Assembly (NCBI GenBank): GCA_030847615.1
Contig: JAUMIR010000001.1
Span: 365,792,687-365,856,686 of the forward strand
Reading direction: 5' to 3'
DNA length: 64,000 nt
Source: Gambelia wislizenii
Taxonomy: Eukaryota > Chordata > Lepidosauria > Squamata > Crotaphytidae
Within the stretch, counting starts at the first letter, position 1; each line of letters begins with the position of its first letter. Under the pieces are notes generated by a model. The model saw only the letters and a list, made by a program, of their open reading frames with translations, did no database searches and was not told where the DNA came from. Below, one piece after another: positions 12,001 to 22,280 of this stretch. Made by a program: the position numbers and the translations under genes.

Positions 12001-12826
12001 AGGTGAAAACACAGAAGGAATTAAATAAAGAAGGAATTGGTTGCCATTGGTTCCTATATAGGCAATTGACAGAGAAATACAAAATGGACCAAAAACTAGA
12101 AGGACTAATGATGGAAAAGATAGAATTTGACAAGGTAATAAAAGGTGATAATAAGAAAAGAATATCAAAAATTTACCAGCTATTATTGAAGATAAGTTTA
12201 GAAAAAGAGGTAGTAAAGACATATATGATGAAATGAGCGAAGAGTGTGAGACATGAAATAAACATGGAAGATTGGGAAAAGGCATGGGTAGAAAATAAAG
12301 TTTACAAGAAGTTATAATCTGAGGGAAAATTTCTATAAATTGATCAATATGTGGCATTTAACACCTGAAAGAATAGGAAAGATGTATAAAAATATGTCAG
12401 GAAATTGTTGGAAATGTGGAGACAAAGGGGACATATTACCACATGTGGTGGTGTTGTAAAGAAGAAGAAAAAAATTGGGGAAAGGTACATGCCATGATAA
12501 CAAAGACATTGAAAATTGACACCCTCGTGAACCAAAACTTTACCTATTAAATATGATACACAATATAGATTATAGAATTTAAAAAATGGTAGAGTTATAC
12601 TTTATGCAGTAAAAGCTGCAAGAATTATATTTGTAAAAGAATGGAAAAGTAAAAGAGCTCCTTCAATAAAATAATGGATAATAAAGTTAATGGACATGTA
12701 TGAAATGGACAGACTGTCCAACTTATTGGATGATAAAATAAACCCAAGGAATATGGATGCATGGAAAGATCTAATCCCCTTATGGAAAGAAAATTGGGGA
12801 GATTTAATAATTATTTCTGTGGATTA
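9079..12826 (+). pseudogene. L1 ORF2 (endonuclease-reverse transcriptase), broken
   Basis: ORF2 encodes the endonuclease that nicks target DNA and the reverse transcriptase that copies the L1 RNA. The endonuclease opens with VILWNIRGLN, then LICLQETHI, GVAIYIN, DYTFYSDRYQTWSRLDMYL and ISDHSPISLEL. A usual GDFN-type motif reads GGWN here. The frame shifts near 9,390 and stops at 9,803. The reverse transcriptase runs from about 10,448: GPHGFTALY, YRPISLLNIDYKI, NGFLPGRQ, LADAEKAFDNV, GTRQGCPLS and the catalytic FADDLIFF (11,147-11,170). The thumb and C-terminal part follow (RISVVKMNILPRIMHL, FIWAGEK, ERGGLCLPDLRLYF). A cysteine cluster (CWKCGDKGD, about 12,405) lies near the C-terminus. There are several frameshifts and stops, for example at 11,217. 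It is a fossil. Confidence 0.9.
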
Positions 12827-13186
12827 AATAATGAAAATGAAATATGAACTTAATAAACTATAGTATAGGACAACAGTAGTAGTAATATGTATAAAAAGAA
12901 AGTGGGTAGCATTACGCAGGAAAATAATCAACCACATAGATAAGGAGATAGTGGAAGTCATTTTTTTTGTTGTTAAATATGTATATGTGTATTTTAGTAA
13001 TATAGATAAATTTATATGTAGGTATGGAGGTGGATATGTATGTAAAACGCATTGTTGTATGAATGTATGTAAGTTTGTAAGTAATGTCTGTGAACTTGTT
13101 TGTGAAAGTATGTTTAGTGTTTAATACATGTTAGTGTTGGATGTGGGTATCATAAATAAAATAATTTTAAAAATGTTCACCTTTTC

Positions 13187-13821
13187 TTTCAAACGAACCA
13201 TTTTTACAAAAACTTCTATTGCGGATGAACAAAGCTAAGGGGGGAAATTGGCCCCTCATGCAGACACCACAGAAAGCGTGAGAGGTTATTAAAAGCCACA
13301 GGAGCCACACTAGGCAAGCTTTGATGAAAATTTTAAAGTACAGATAAAAATAGTGTATGCTTTGGCCTCACAACCCTGAGGAAAAGTTTGCTTTGTAGGA
13401 TTCCAGCTTGTAACATCTCATCCCAGCAGCTATGTTAGGCCATAGCTTGGAAGACTCTCTGTGTGTGTATACACATGGTCTGTGCATACAGGAAGCAGAA
13501 ACTGGGAACAGTAATCTTTTGCATGTGTCTGCACTTCTGCCTTAACTGCCAGACATCTAGACATTCAAGTGAATTTCTGTGCATTAAGGCTGTAGGATTC
13601 TGGGGCCTCTATAAAGTATTCTAATAAACACTGAGTAGTGGATTTAATGGTGCACATCAAAGTCAACAGCAAAGAGATATTTTCTCTGTGATGCAGGAAC
13701 CTTAAAAGGGCAGGCAACATTCCTAAGCTCCAGCTCCACTCCCTGCCTTTAACCCCTTCCTCACTCCCTCTTCCTTTCCTCCTTCTTTCTCTCCCCTCTC
13801 CTTCCCCCATGAGGTAAAGAT
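13187..13821. other. unassigned non-coding DNA
   Basis: No exon was seen. A pyrimidine-rich tract lies at about 13,725-13,808. Confidence 0.4.
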
Positions 13822-13990
13822 TAATTAGCTAACACACATTGGAAACTGCTTAGAGAGTGCCTAGTGTGCTATAAAGTGGTGTAGATGTGTAAATGCTATC
13901 GCTTAACAATTTGTAAGCTGCTCTGAGAGCCTTTGTGGCTAAAGAGCAGGGTATAAATACTCAAATAAATAAATAAAATAAAAAATAAAT
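13822..13990 (+). mobile_element. Sauria-SINE-like element, 5'-truncated
   Basis: The body (TTAGCTAACACACATTGGAA, GTGCTATAAAGTGGTGTAGA) is followed by TTTGTAAGCTGCTCTGAGAG, AGAGCAGGGTATAAATAC and an (AAATA)n tail. It matches, inverted, the longer copy at 34,088-34,350, which keeps a tRNA-like head. The tail resembles L2/CR1-type 3' ends, which suggests mobilisation by such a LINE. Confidence 0.7.
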
Positions 13991-14097
13991 TAATTGCTGT
14001 TTGAACTCTCTTTTATTTTTCCAAGTACGCCTTTACACTCCCTCTTTAGAATTACCAGAGTGAAATCCCACATAGCAACAGAGGAACCCATTAGAAT

Positions 14098-14229
14098 CAT
14101 AGAATCATAGAATCATAGAATTGCAGAGTTGGAAGAGACCACGAGGGCCATCCAGTCCAACCCCCTGCCACGCAGGAAATCACAATCAAAGCATCCCCGA
14201 CAGATGGCCATCCAGCCTCTGTTTAATCT
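14098..14229 (-). mobile_element. CR1 LINE 3' end (minus)
   Basis: The plus strand reads (AATCATAG)n then AATTGCAGAGTTGGAAGAGA and CCATCCAGTCCAACCCCCTG, the reverse complement of the CR1 3' end with its 8-bp ATTCTATG repeats. Only the last ~130 bp are present. Confidence 0.9.
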
Positions 14230-14454
14230 GACATGTGGTCAAAAGAGCGGACCATGCACTGAATTAATGGGTTCTGGTTATAATTTAAAAGGGTGGGAAG
14301 AGCAAGTGGTCAGATAACAGGGGTTTCCTGTACTTGGTGGTAAGCCACAGAGGAGAATTGGTGGCGGGGGGGGGAGGAAGAGAGAGAGAGAGAGCGTAGC
14401 CCCGTCTACCTTTAGCTCTAGCCCAGGCCATATATGGTTTTGGCACTGTTTGAA

Positions 14455-14632
14455 AGATCGCCCCACTGGAACATGGTGGGGTCTCCTTCCTTGGAAGTCT
14501 TTAAACAGAGGCTGGATGGCCATCTGTCGGGGATGCTTTGATCGTGATTTTCTGCGTGGCAGGGGGTTGGACTGGATGGCCCTCATGGTCTCTTCCAACT
14601 CTACAATTCTATGATTCTATGATTCTATGAAT
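14455..14632 (+). mobile_element. CR1 LINE 3' end (plus)
   Basis: It carries GGAAGTCTTTAAACAGAGGC, TGGATGGCCATCTGTCGGGG, GGGGGTTGGACTGGATGGCC and ends with three ATTCTATG repeats. With the minus copy at 14,098 it forms an inverted pair whose 3' tails point outwards, separated by about 225 bp. Confidence 0.9.
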
Positions 14633-14639
14633 GCAATTC

Positions 14640-15337
14640 TCAACTGAAAAAGTTCTCTTTGGTCTAATGAGGCCTATAAATCTTAGAGAAGACTCCTTCC
14701 CTACATCACATCAGAACTCTCAAGCCTAGAAGAAAACATTTAAACCAAAATATTCACTAAAACACAGGGTCAAGCAGCTTTACTGCTATTGAGGTTAATA
14801 GCATACTCTCAGGAGTCACTTCTCAGTCTTTCCTTGACACCTTGACGTGCTGGCACAACTATCCCCTTTTAACTTCTTGATCCTCATTGGTGCCAATCTC
14901 CATCCCAGGAGTAGCATGTGGGATGGCAAAATAAGGGCATTGCCCCCCCCCACCCGCCGTAGGAATTCTGCCCCATGTGAAATTTTCCTTCAGTCCCCAG
15001 TTTTCTAGCAATGCAGTAACTTAAATTTTTGATTAAGCATTTAGAAATACAGTTTAGGCAACCAAGGAAAACTGGAAGGCAAAATTACCAAGGGGATGCA
15101 AACACAGCAGGTATAAGAGCTCTAGGTATGAATGGTTTTTAGTGTCTCACTCTTCAAGGTTAGAAATTTGGAGAGTGAAGGGAAATTTCATTGGGAGGGG
15201 TAGAATTCTTATTTGAAGAGCAATATCCTCATTTCACCACCACCCCTTCTACTTACACCCCTGATCTCTACCAGCCCCTAAGAGGGAAAAGCCAGAAGAA
15301 GCTGATATGTGGAGTGTATTTCATGTCTTACAAGACA
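14640..15337. other. unassigned non-coding DNA
   Basis: No exon or named repeat was seen. Confidence 0.4.
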
Positions 15338-15605
15338 GAGGCTTATCACACGAGGGGAGGGAAGTGGCAGTACAGCCCGATAATAGCGCCTCCCACCTTG
15401 CTTTATTGCACAGTGTCATTCAACAGCTGTTGTTCTGTTCTGGTCCTGTGGGAGACAGTATTAAACATTTTACCACCGCCTCCAATAGGACCATAAACAG
15501 ATGAACAGCTGTTGAACTCTGACATCGTGCAATAAGGCAAGGTGGGAAGTGCTACTATCAGGCTGTGCTGCTGCTTCCCTTCCCTCATGAGATAAGCTTC
15601 TTACT
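15338..15605. repeat. palindromic MITE
   Basis: The two arms are inverted copies. Left: GCTTATCACACGAGGGGAGG, AATAGCGCCTCCCACCTTGC, CAACAGCTGTTGTTCTG, GGTCCTGTGGGAGACAG. Right, as reverse complement: AAGCTTATCTCATGAGGGAA, CTTCCCACCTTGCCTTATTG, CAACAGCTGTTCATCTG. A half copy lies at 29,587-29,723. No coding capacity. Confidence 0.8.
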
Positions 15606-15928
15606 GTATGTATCTCACCTGCCTGCTTTGTTTCTTTCTTGGCCTCTTTTCAAATTCCCTAGAAAGCAAAGGAAGCTGTGCGGGCTCTTATGTTGGGGGA
15701 GAAATCTAAAATCTACAGGACCAGTCAAAATGTCACAAAATATTGAATAAGCTTTTTTGTTCTCTACATCTAGACTGGGTTTTAAGTACAGTGGATGAAG
15801 CAGAGGTGGAAAAAAACATTCCCTTGCAGTCAGATCCCACAATGTGTACCTGTAGTCATAGTGTTAAGATGAAGGAGATGGCAGATTTAGTACCATCAAG
15901 CCCCATGAGATGCTATCTGTGGCACCAG

Positions 15929-17347
15929 TTACACGACAGTTTTTATTATGGGGAGAAACGGGATTTCCTGATCCTGAGTTCGCCCCTTGTTGTTTACACG
16001 ATTTGTCACTGGATGAACAATATCCCGGGATTGTTGTTTACACAACAACCTTTCCCATGACAAAAGCAAGATCCTGAGACATAGTATCCCATGTCTGTTT
16101 TGTTTGTTTACATGCGGAAAGGTTCCAGGATTATTATTTTTTTAGCTGTCAGTCAAGGGTGCGATTACTTGTTTTTTCACAACCTCAGTGACATACTTCC
16201 TTTAGAGTTTCTCACCACGAGTGATGCTATTGGCTGCCAGAAATGTTTGTTCAAGCTTCTGCATTGGTCAGAGAAGGAGGGCAAAGGCAACCCCCTCTGC
16301 ACAATTTCATTTAAAAAAAAATCCCCTGATGGGCTTGCCACAGAGGTTAATGCTAAAAAAATGTAAAAATTCATGTAAAGGAGGAATGCCAGCACAACCA
16401 CACAAGGCACTTAAAAGCACAAGCCTCGTAAGTCAAAAGCACAGGCAAACAGGGAGACCCGAGCTGGGCAGGGAGAGAATCCATTTGAAGGAAACAAGCC
16501 TCCGTCCAGCTCCATTTACATGGCTGTAAATCCACAGAGGTTACTGCAAAATAAAACTTGTTTGTCTTTAAAAACCCACAAGAATCACTCTTTAAAACCA
16601 GGAACTATAGGCTATATTTCAGAGGAAGGAACTTTTAAAGCCACCTAGGCAGCTTGAAGGTGTGTGCGTGCCTGCTTTGCTTTCAGCCGAGAGGGAAGAG
16701 AGTGGTTTGCAATCTACTCAGGGACACACACGCGCGTGTGCGCCTGAAGGGAAGATCAGGAAGGGAAAAGAAGCTGAGTGGTTTGCAATCTACTGAGGGA
16801 CGCACACATGCACACGTGCGCCTGGAGGGAACATCAGGAAGGGAAAAGAAGCCGAGTGGTTTGCAAACTACTGAGGGACATACACATGCGCCTGGAGGGA
16901 AGATCAGGAAGGGAAAATAAACTGAGTGGTGAGAGAATACTATACATTTAAAAAATACATATCCCTTTAAAAGGGAGATTGACAGCACAGGCAAACGGGG
17001 AGCCCCAAGCTTGGCAGTAAGAGAATCCATTTAAAAACACAAACCTCCATGCATGGGACAGGGAGGGTGACTGACCCCTCCTTCTCTGAACTCTGAGCCC
17101 ACCCCTGGCCACCTCAATTTCCAGCCAATACCTAGTCCCGAGATACTTTGTCCCTGTTCACATATCCGATTTTCCGCAACCTCCCGAGACTTTTTTAAAA
17201 AACACAGGACAAATTGCAGGATGGAAAGTCCTGCAGGTTGAGGGATAAAAGGTGCCCCCACTTCCGAAAAGCTTGAGACCATCACGCAGGATGTGTGAAC
17301 TACCAAGGATCAACATGAATTCATCTCACTACATTTTCGTTGTGTAA
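15929..17347. mobile_element. 1.42-kb foldback element (copy B)
   Basis: The left end (TTACACGACAGTTTTTATTA, ATCCTGAGTTCGCCCC, TTGTTTACACGATTTGTCAC) matches copy A at 3,720. The right end (GTGTGAACTACCAAGGATCA then GTTGTGTAA) matches copy A near 5,000-5,059. As in copy A, the inside holds a minisatellite, but of unrelated sequence (16,681-16,920). A direct repeat of about 55 bp flanks that tract (CAGGGAGACCCGAGCTGGGC at 16,450; CGGGGAGCCCCAAGCTTGGC at about 16,996). A scrap of 5S SINE lies at about 16,604-16,660. Confidence 0.55.
16681..16920 (+). repeat. minisatellite, about 80-bp unit, 3 copies
   Basis: Each unit contains GAGTGGTTTGCAATCTACT, GAGGGAC, a short CA/CG-rich tract (CACACACGCGCGTGTGCGCC in the first), then GGGAAGATCAGGAAGGGAAA. 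It is nested in foldback copy B. The open frames over it follow from the periodicity. Confidence 0.9.
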
Positions 17348-17523
17348 AAGGACAAAGGAAAGGTATAATGGCCAATCCCCATTAAAAAAAAAAATGCAGC
17401 AATTACCTAGATCTGTCTCCAGCCTCAAGTAAAGCACCTGTTGGGTATTCCTTGTTAGGTAGCAAACAGAAACATGGTTTATATAAAGGCAAAGATGGTG
17501 ATTAAGTTTAGTTGGTGTACTAC

Positions 17524-17730
17524 CTTTCTTGACTTCAGCTTGTCTCTGATTGTTTACTCCCTGCTTGTTTTCCCCCAGGTTTCCCTGATCCTGCTCAGCC
17601 TCACCTCTGAAGCAAGCATCTGTTTCAACTGTGCCACTTAAATGAGATGGGAAGTCCTCAACGGAATTCACATTAACTAGGACACATTTCCTGCACGTAC
17701 ATGGCGTCTGTGACTGAATTACAACAAAGA
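17524..17730 (-). CDS. possible second TRIM66 exon
   Basis: On the minus strand a polypyrimidine tract (TTTTTCTCTCATCTTTATG) and AG lead into an open stretch of 69 codons that ends at a good donor, AAAG|GTAGTA. Phase is 1 at both ends, matching the phase-1 end of the upstream exon. The encoded peptide has a CTCRKC cluster and an acidic, glutamine-rich part. An alternative acceptor at 17,676 keeps the same frame. Against it: the intron from the upstream exon would be only about 49 nt (about 103 nt with the alternative), and I do not recognise this peptide in TRIM66. Confidence 0.3.
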
Positions 17731-17779
17731 CTGTCCAGCATAAAGATGAGAGAAAAACTGGATGACATCACATTTGTAC

Positions 17780-17927
17780 CTGAACACCCCTTCAGTGGAA
17801 TAGGCAGGAAATGCTCTCCTGGTTCTATGCTGTGCCTGTGCTCCTCTGTACACAAGCTGCACAACCATTTGTTGCAGTTAGTACACAAACTGTGGGCTGG
17901 CCTCTTCTCTTTGCATCCAGAGCAATT
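17780..17927 (-). CDS. TRIM66: TRIM66 exon (N-terminal B-box-like zinc segment)
   Basis: TRIM66 (TIF1-delta) is a nuclear chromatin-reading co-repressor of the TIF1 family, with B-boxes, a coiled coil, a PHD finger and a bromodomain. This 148-bp exon encodes about 49 residues with cysteine/histidine spacing of a B-box 1: NCSGCKEKRPAHSLC, TNCNKWLCSLC, TEEHRHS. The wording closely follows the start of mammalian TRIM66. The exon is preceded by TTGTTGCAG (acceptor at 17,928-17,929) and ends at TTCAG|GTACAA (intron from 17,779). The remaining domains are not found; they would lie at lower coordinates, probably beyond base 1. Family is near certain; orthology with TRIM66 over another TIF1 is likely but unproven. 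Confidence 0.82.
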
Positions 17928-17997
17928 CTGCAACAACAGCAACAAAAGTGACAAGATATTCAAGTTGAATAAAAATATAATTTCATTCAGAGTAGGA

Positions 17998-18212
17998 CAG
18001 CCAGTGTGATGTAGTGGTTTGAGTGGAGACCAGGCTACGAATTCCCACTCAGCCATGGAAGCCCAGTAGGTGGCTCTGAGCAAGTCACACTCTCTCGGCC
18101 TCAGCAGATGGCAATGGCAACCCCCCTGAACAAATGTCACCAAGTAAACCCATTAGGATCACCATAAGTTGGAAACATCTTGAAGGCACACAACAACAAC
18201 AACAACAACAGG
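17998..18212 (+). mobile_element. tRNA-derived SINE with ACA tail
   Basis: The head GCCAGTGTGATGTAGTGGTT carries a tRNA-like A box, and GAATTCCCACTC is a decayed B box. Next come GCAAGTCACACTCTCTCGGC and AGGATCACCATAAGTTGGAA, and it ends in (CAACAA)n. It matches the ACA-tailed SINEs abundant in iguanian lizards such as Anolis. It lies just upstream of the TRIM66 exon, in antisense. Confidence 0.85.
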
Positions 18213-18904
18213 TGTACCTCCCATTAATGTACAGAGAAGTCTCAGTGTAATGCAAAATTGGAAGCTGTTATTTTAAGGGTGACACTTATTTTACAGTTTT
18301 GCAAGACTCAAGCTCTTTGAGACATGCAGAATTACAGTGGCTTAACAAAGAATAAGATTCCTCTTAAATCTTTTATTTAAAAAAAGAAAGAAAAACAATC
18401 AGCAGCAACAGATTCTCTCACATAGAACAAGGTATTGCATTGGGTGTGTTACAACCAATAGAAATTATCACTCGAACATATACAGGATGCAAGCAGCTAA
18501 ATAGGGGCTGTCAAATGATAGTCACTGTGTGGGAGTCAGGGCTTGGAAAAGTTACTTTTTTGCACTACACTGGCTGTGCAGCCTGAGGTTCTGGGAGTTG
18601 TAGTCCAAAAAAAGCAACTTTCCCATGCTTTGGTGTGTATGTAGTATGGGGAGGGAATTGTCTAGTTCAGTGGTTCTTAACCTATGATCCACAGACCCCC
18701 TGGGGGCTGCAATGTCCTAACGGGGTCCACGAAGGCTGGAAGGCTGCTCAGTCCACATGCAGGGACCAAGGCAAAGGCTGGCTGGCTTGGCCTGGGCATT
18801 GCTCTTCAATCCACTCCAGCAACACATTTGCAGGAAGCAGCAGGAGAAAAGTCTTCCTTCACCTCCAGTGCCTCTGAGGGAAGGGTTAATGGATGGTGCA
18901 ATTG

Positions 18905-18935
<31 letters not shown>

Positions 18936-19789
18936 AGAGTTTTAAATCTTGAGGTAAGTTGTGGGGATGCAAGGCAACAAAAGATAGTTAAAGGGTAAAG
19001 AATAAAGTAAGAGCCACTGGCCTAGTCAACAGAATATGATTAGAAAGGAGAGAAAGTAGACTTCATAAACAACTGATTAAGAGTGAGCTACACATCAGTG
19101 AGGGGAAAGCAATCTCAAGGTTGTTTTGGGAATGGGAGAATTAATTCTCTTATGGGAAAACCTGTTGAAAAGACATTCCTGGCTCAACCTAATATCAGTT
19201 GGGTGTGTGTGTGTGATGTAAATAAGCAGATGGGCTGCTTTCTGTCTATATAACATGTCAGTAAAAGTGCTGTAGACATCCAACAGGACAACTGTAGATA
19301 TAACAAAAAGTTACATCAAGCATTGCAGATCATAGAATCAGGTTCCAGCAGAATAGCTTCTCTGAAATAAAATTTCTGGAAGATTTCTAATTATTATTAT
19401 TAAATTTAAACAAACAAACATAATTTTATGCTGATAAAACTGGCCAAGAGGGCCTCAAGCTAAGGGCTGGTCTAGGAGGAAATAAAATGTGGATTGGTGA
19501 GAACCTATGCCGATTCACAGCAGCTTTCCTCTGTCTCCACAATCTTTTTGCAAAGTCACTGGTGTGCAAAGTTATCCATGTTTGCTGTTCACACCGGCAT
19601 GCCAGAAAATCAAGATGGTGTGTGTGAGTGAATTATTCACAGTTCTATACTCCCCAACTTGCCCCCACCAAACAGTATTTTTAAAAAAACAACAACACCT
19701 AAATCCAAGGTGTGGGACAGCGATCTTCCACTTAAAGAATGAAAAAGAAAAAAAGAAAGGCTGTGTCATCACCTCAGCACACAATCACT
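18213..19789. other. unassigned DNA with a (GTT)n microsatellite
   Basis: No exon was found. A (TTG)n run of about eleven units lies at 18,902-18,936. Short scraps resembling DNA transposons (GTTCTGGGAGTTGTAGTCC, near 18,590; GTGGTTCTTAACCTATGATC, near 18,670) are present. Confidence 0.5.
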
Positions 19790-20108
19790 ACGGTGACAAG
19801 CCAATGTGGCAGTTCCAGGTGCTACCTTCTTAGCAAGCTCCACCCCCGCATACATCCCACCAATCAGCTATCCTCTTCAGGAATGCACTGTGATGCGATT
19901 TGGTTGTCCTAACCAGCGGGAGTGTGCATTTACCCTGCAGTTTTTAAAAAAACTCAGGAAAAGCCCCAAAGGATTTCCCCCCATAGTTTTCCTAAATTTT
20001 GCTCCCCCTTTCTCTGAAAATGACAGAACGCTGCAGGATCCCATTTGGACACACAGGATTCCCCCCGGATTCTATGAGGATTAATTTCACCATGTGGACT
20101 ACCCCTTA
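19790..20108 (+). repeat. interspersed repeat, related to 8,490-8,790
   Basis: It shares CCAATCAGC, a TTTTTAAAAAAACTCAGGAA segment, GGATCCCATTTGGAC and TTTCACCATGTGGACTACCC with the earlier copy, in the same order. Family unknown. Confidence 0.5.
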
Positions 20109-20379
20109 GTGTGCTATATCATTCAGTTCCCCAAGAAAACATTAATCAGTTAGAGTTTCAACACATGAGTAAAGAAGGAGGCTGTATGCATCCAAAACAA
20201 AATCAGAAACAAAGCAATGTGTTTACCTTTCTTTATGATAGTATGAAAATAGGACAGATTTTTACCTTGATGCAAATCTCAACCTGTTTCTATGGTGAAC
20301 TAAGAGCAAAAGATAAAAATGTATCTTTCCAGGACACTGGATATTATCCAGTTGTGATGAAGATGGAATAACCATTTGA

Positions 20380-20605
20380 AGAGGCCTGAATACCTTGAAG
20401 GCATTAGATCCCATCTGATCTTGGAAGCTAAGTAAAGTTAGCCCTGGATGGGAGACCACGAAGGAATATCAGCTGCTGTAGGCGACTGTATATCTCAGGC
20501 AAGGGCAATGCATATTGCCTATGAGTATTTCCTGCCTTAGAAAACCCTATGATATTCACTGAGTCACCGTAAGTTGACAGGTGACTTGAAAGCAGAGTAT
20601 TATTT
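20380..20605 (+). mobile_element. 5S-rRNA-derived SINE
   Basis: The head matches 5S rRNA: ATCTGATCTTGGAAGCTAAG, GCCCTGGATGGGAGACC and CTGCTGTAGGC, which covers the internal pol III promoter. The body follows: AAACCCTATGATATTCACTG, CACCGTAAGTTGACAGGTGA. It is diverged and should be inactive. Confidence 0.85.
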
Positions 20606-20827
20606 AAGATTATATTGCTTCTGAGCAACTTTCTTGTGTTTTGTGCTTAGGTTTAGCAACTTAGGCTACAATCCACTTACAAAGGAATAAGGCCTGTTGA
20701 ATTCAGTTGCTGACCTTTGAGTAGGCATGCGTAGGACTCCATTGGTACAATATAATTCCAAGCGTATTTACTCAGAATAAATCCTACTGACTTCAGTGGG
20801 ACTTCAGATCCTTTTGCACAACACAAG

Positions 20828-21014
20828 TTATATTGCTATGATTCTGCTTTAACCTCAATCCTATGGACTCCTGGGATTTGCAGTTTAGGAAAGGGTATTT
20901 GGAATTCTCAGCCAGAGAGAATCAAACTCAATTCCCAGAATTCCATAGGATGCAGCCACAGCAGTTAAAATGGAATCATAGTGTTATACAGTAATTGTAC
21001 AGTATGAAAGGGCC
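20828..21014. repeat. palindromic MITE (hAT-like family)
   Basis: The arms are inverted around AATTCTCAGCCAGAGAG. Left: CTATGATTCTGCTTTAACC, CTCCTGGGATTTGCAGTTTA. Right: AATTCCCAGAATTCCATAGG, TAAAATGGAATCATAGTG. The same design appears at 34,942, 38,693, 48,985 and, in part, 49,541. Confidence 0.75.
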
Positions 21015-21119
21015 CTAGATCTCTAGTGTAAGCAGGTTCAGAACAGTAGCCATAATTGCAGATATGGTAATAGACATGATCTAGCAAAATTGATTAATGT
21101 ACTGGAGAAATGGAGGGGA

Positions 21120-21620
21120 GATCTGTGGAGTACCTTTCTTTCTTTCTTTAATTCATAAGCCACCCTTCAGACGAAACTCCCAGAGCACTGTACATATTTA
21201 AACAGTAAAAGAACAAATACAATTCAACATGGTATAAAATCAAAGAAAACAGAAGAAAACAATAAACCCAGAAAAGTAATAGAACAATAAAGCTGACATT
21301 TAAAACCAGCCACAAAACAAGCTGGAATGTCTGGGAAAATAAAACAAGTCTTTGCATGGGTCCAAAAAGGCATAAAGTTGGCACAAGGTGAACTTCTCTG
21401 AGGAAAGAATTCCATATATGAGGCACTACAGCAGAGGAAGTCTTCCCCCAGTCAGTAAGCCACTAACTGAGGAGACCATGGAGGACTCCAAGAATGATGA
21501 ACTGATGGTGGGCTGCCTGATTTAGCCTAAGAGACAGACCTGTATATACTTGGCTCCCAAGCCATTTACACTTCTATAATTAACCACCAGCATTACGAAA
21601 AGAGTCTGTGAATGGGCACT
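21120..21620. repeat. unclassified LINE-like 3' fragment
   Basis: The segment starts TAAGCCACCCTTCAGACGAA, has a long A-rich stretch, then GAAAGAATTCCATATATGAGG and GTAAGCCACTAACTGAGGAG. This layout is that of a dispersed reptile repeat also seen in part at 28,029-28,400. I cannot place it in a clade. Confidence 0.4.
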
Positions 21621-22114
21621 ATTGTTATTGAGTGTGGAACAGGAAAGAGTTGTGTGCACTCATAGATAAGTCCTTTGTATTACAGGCAATAGAGTCCTGA
21701 TGGATAGTCTCTTGACCACAGAGGGACCACTGAACTGTCCTAGCAAGAATCGTATACCTAAGTAACTGAATTAACCTTAAATACGTACGTGTGGACAATA
21801 CTATAACTGAGGCATTTCATAATGGTTCAGTCAGAGACTGGAAGCAAGCCATCAGGTGATTCCCTTACTTCCTCCTGCTGTACTTTGTCTCTGCATTATG
21901 TCCCAGCAGTGCAACCCTTGATTAAGGTTGTTGTTAAACCAGTATCCTGCACTGGAGTTTAGAAGTGCCAGAGTTGGTCCGCTATAATATCTAACTAGGA
22001 CACAGAAAGAAGAGCACATGAAACAAGGGGACTGGAGAAAGGAAATATATGATGATGGATTTCTCTTCTCAACCCTAGTCCTGGTTGAACTGTGGAAATT
22101 TTCAGGGAAACAGA

Positions 22115-22280
22115 TTTTTAACTCATTAGATGCTTAATATGTATTTAGCTTAAACTATTTTCCTTGTTTTAAATGGTTTAACTTGTTGTTTTAATGTTAT
22201 TTGTAAGCCACACTGAGATCTTTTGATATAGGGCAGGGCAGAAATATTCAAACATACAAATTAATGAATTAATAAATAAA
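22115..22280 (+). mobile_element. L2-type LINE 3' tail
   Basis: TTATTTGTAAGCCACACTGA, then GGCAGGGCAGAAATATTCAA and (AATTAATA)n, the same tail design as the element ending at 6,895. Confidence 0.6.

Larger units (their letters stand above)
8937..13171 (+). mobile_element. L1-clade LINE, 5'-truncated, flanked by target-site duplication
   Basis: The element is A-rich and lies between two copies of AATGTTCACCTTTTC (8,922-8,936 and 13,172-13,186), as expected for target-primed insertion. It holds the tail of ORF1, a broken ORF2 with endonuclease and reverse transcriptase, a 3' UTR of about 340 bp, and a short ATAAATAAAATAATTTTAAA tail. Only the last residues of ORF1 remain, so it was cut short at the 5' end. 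It is not competent to move. Confidence 0.9.

Noticed and set aside
17701..18009. Plus-strand open frame starting MASVTELQQRLSSIKMREKL
   Set aside because: It lies antisense over the TRIM66 exon and its flanking intron, and then enters a SINE. The start looks protein-like, but nothing else supports a gene.
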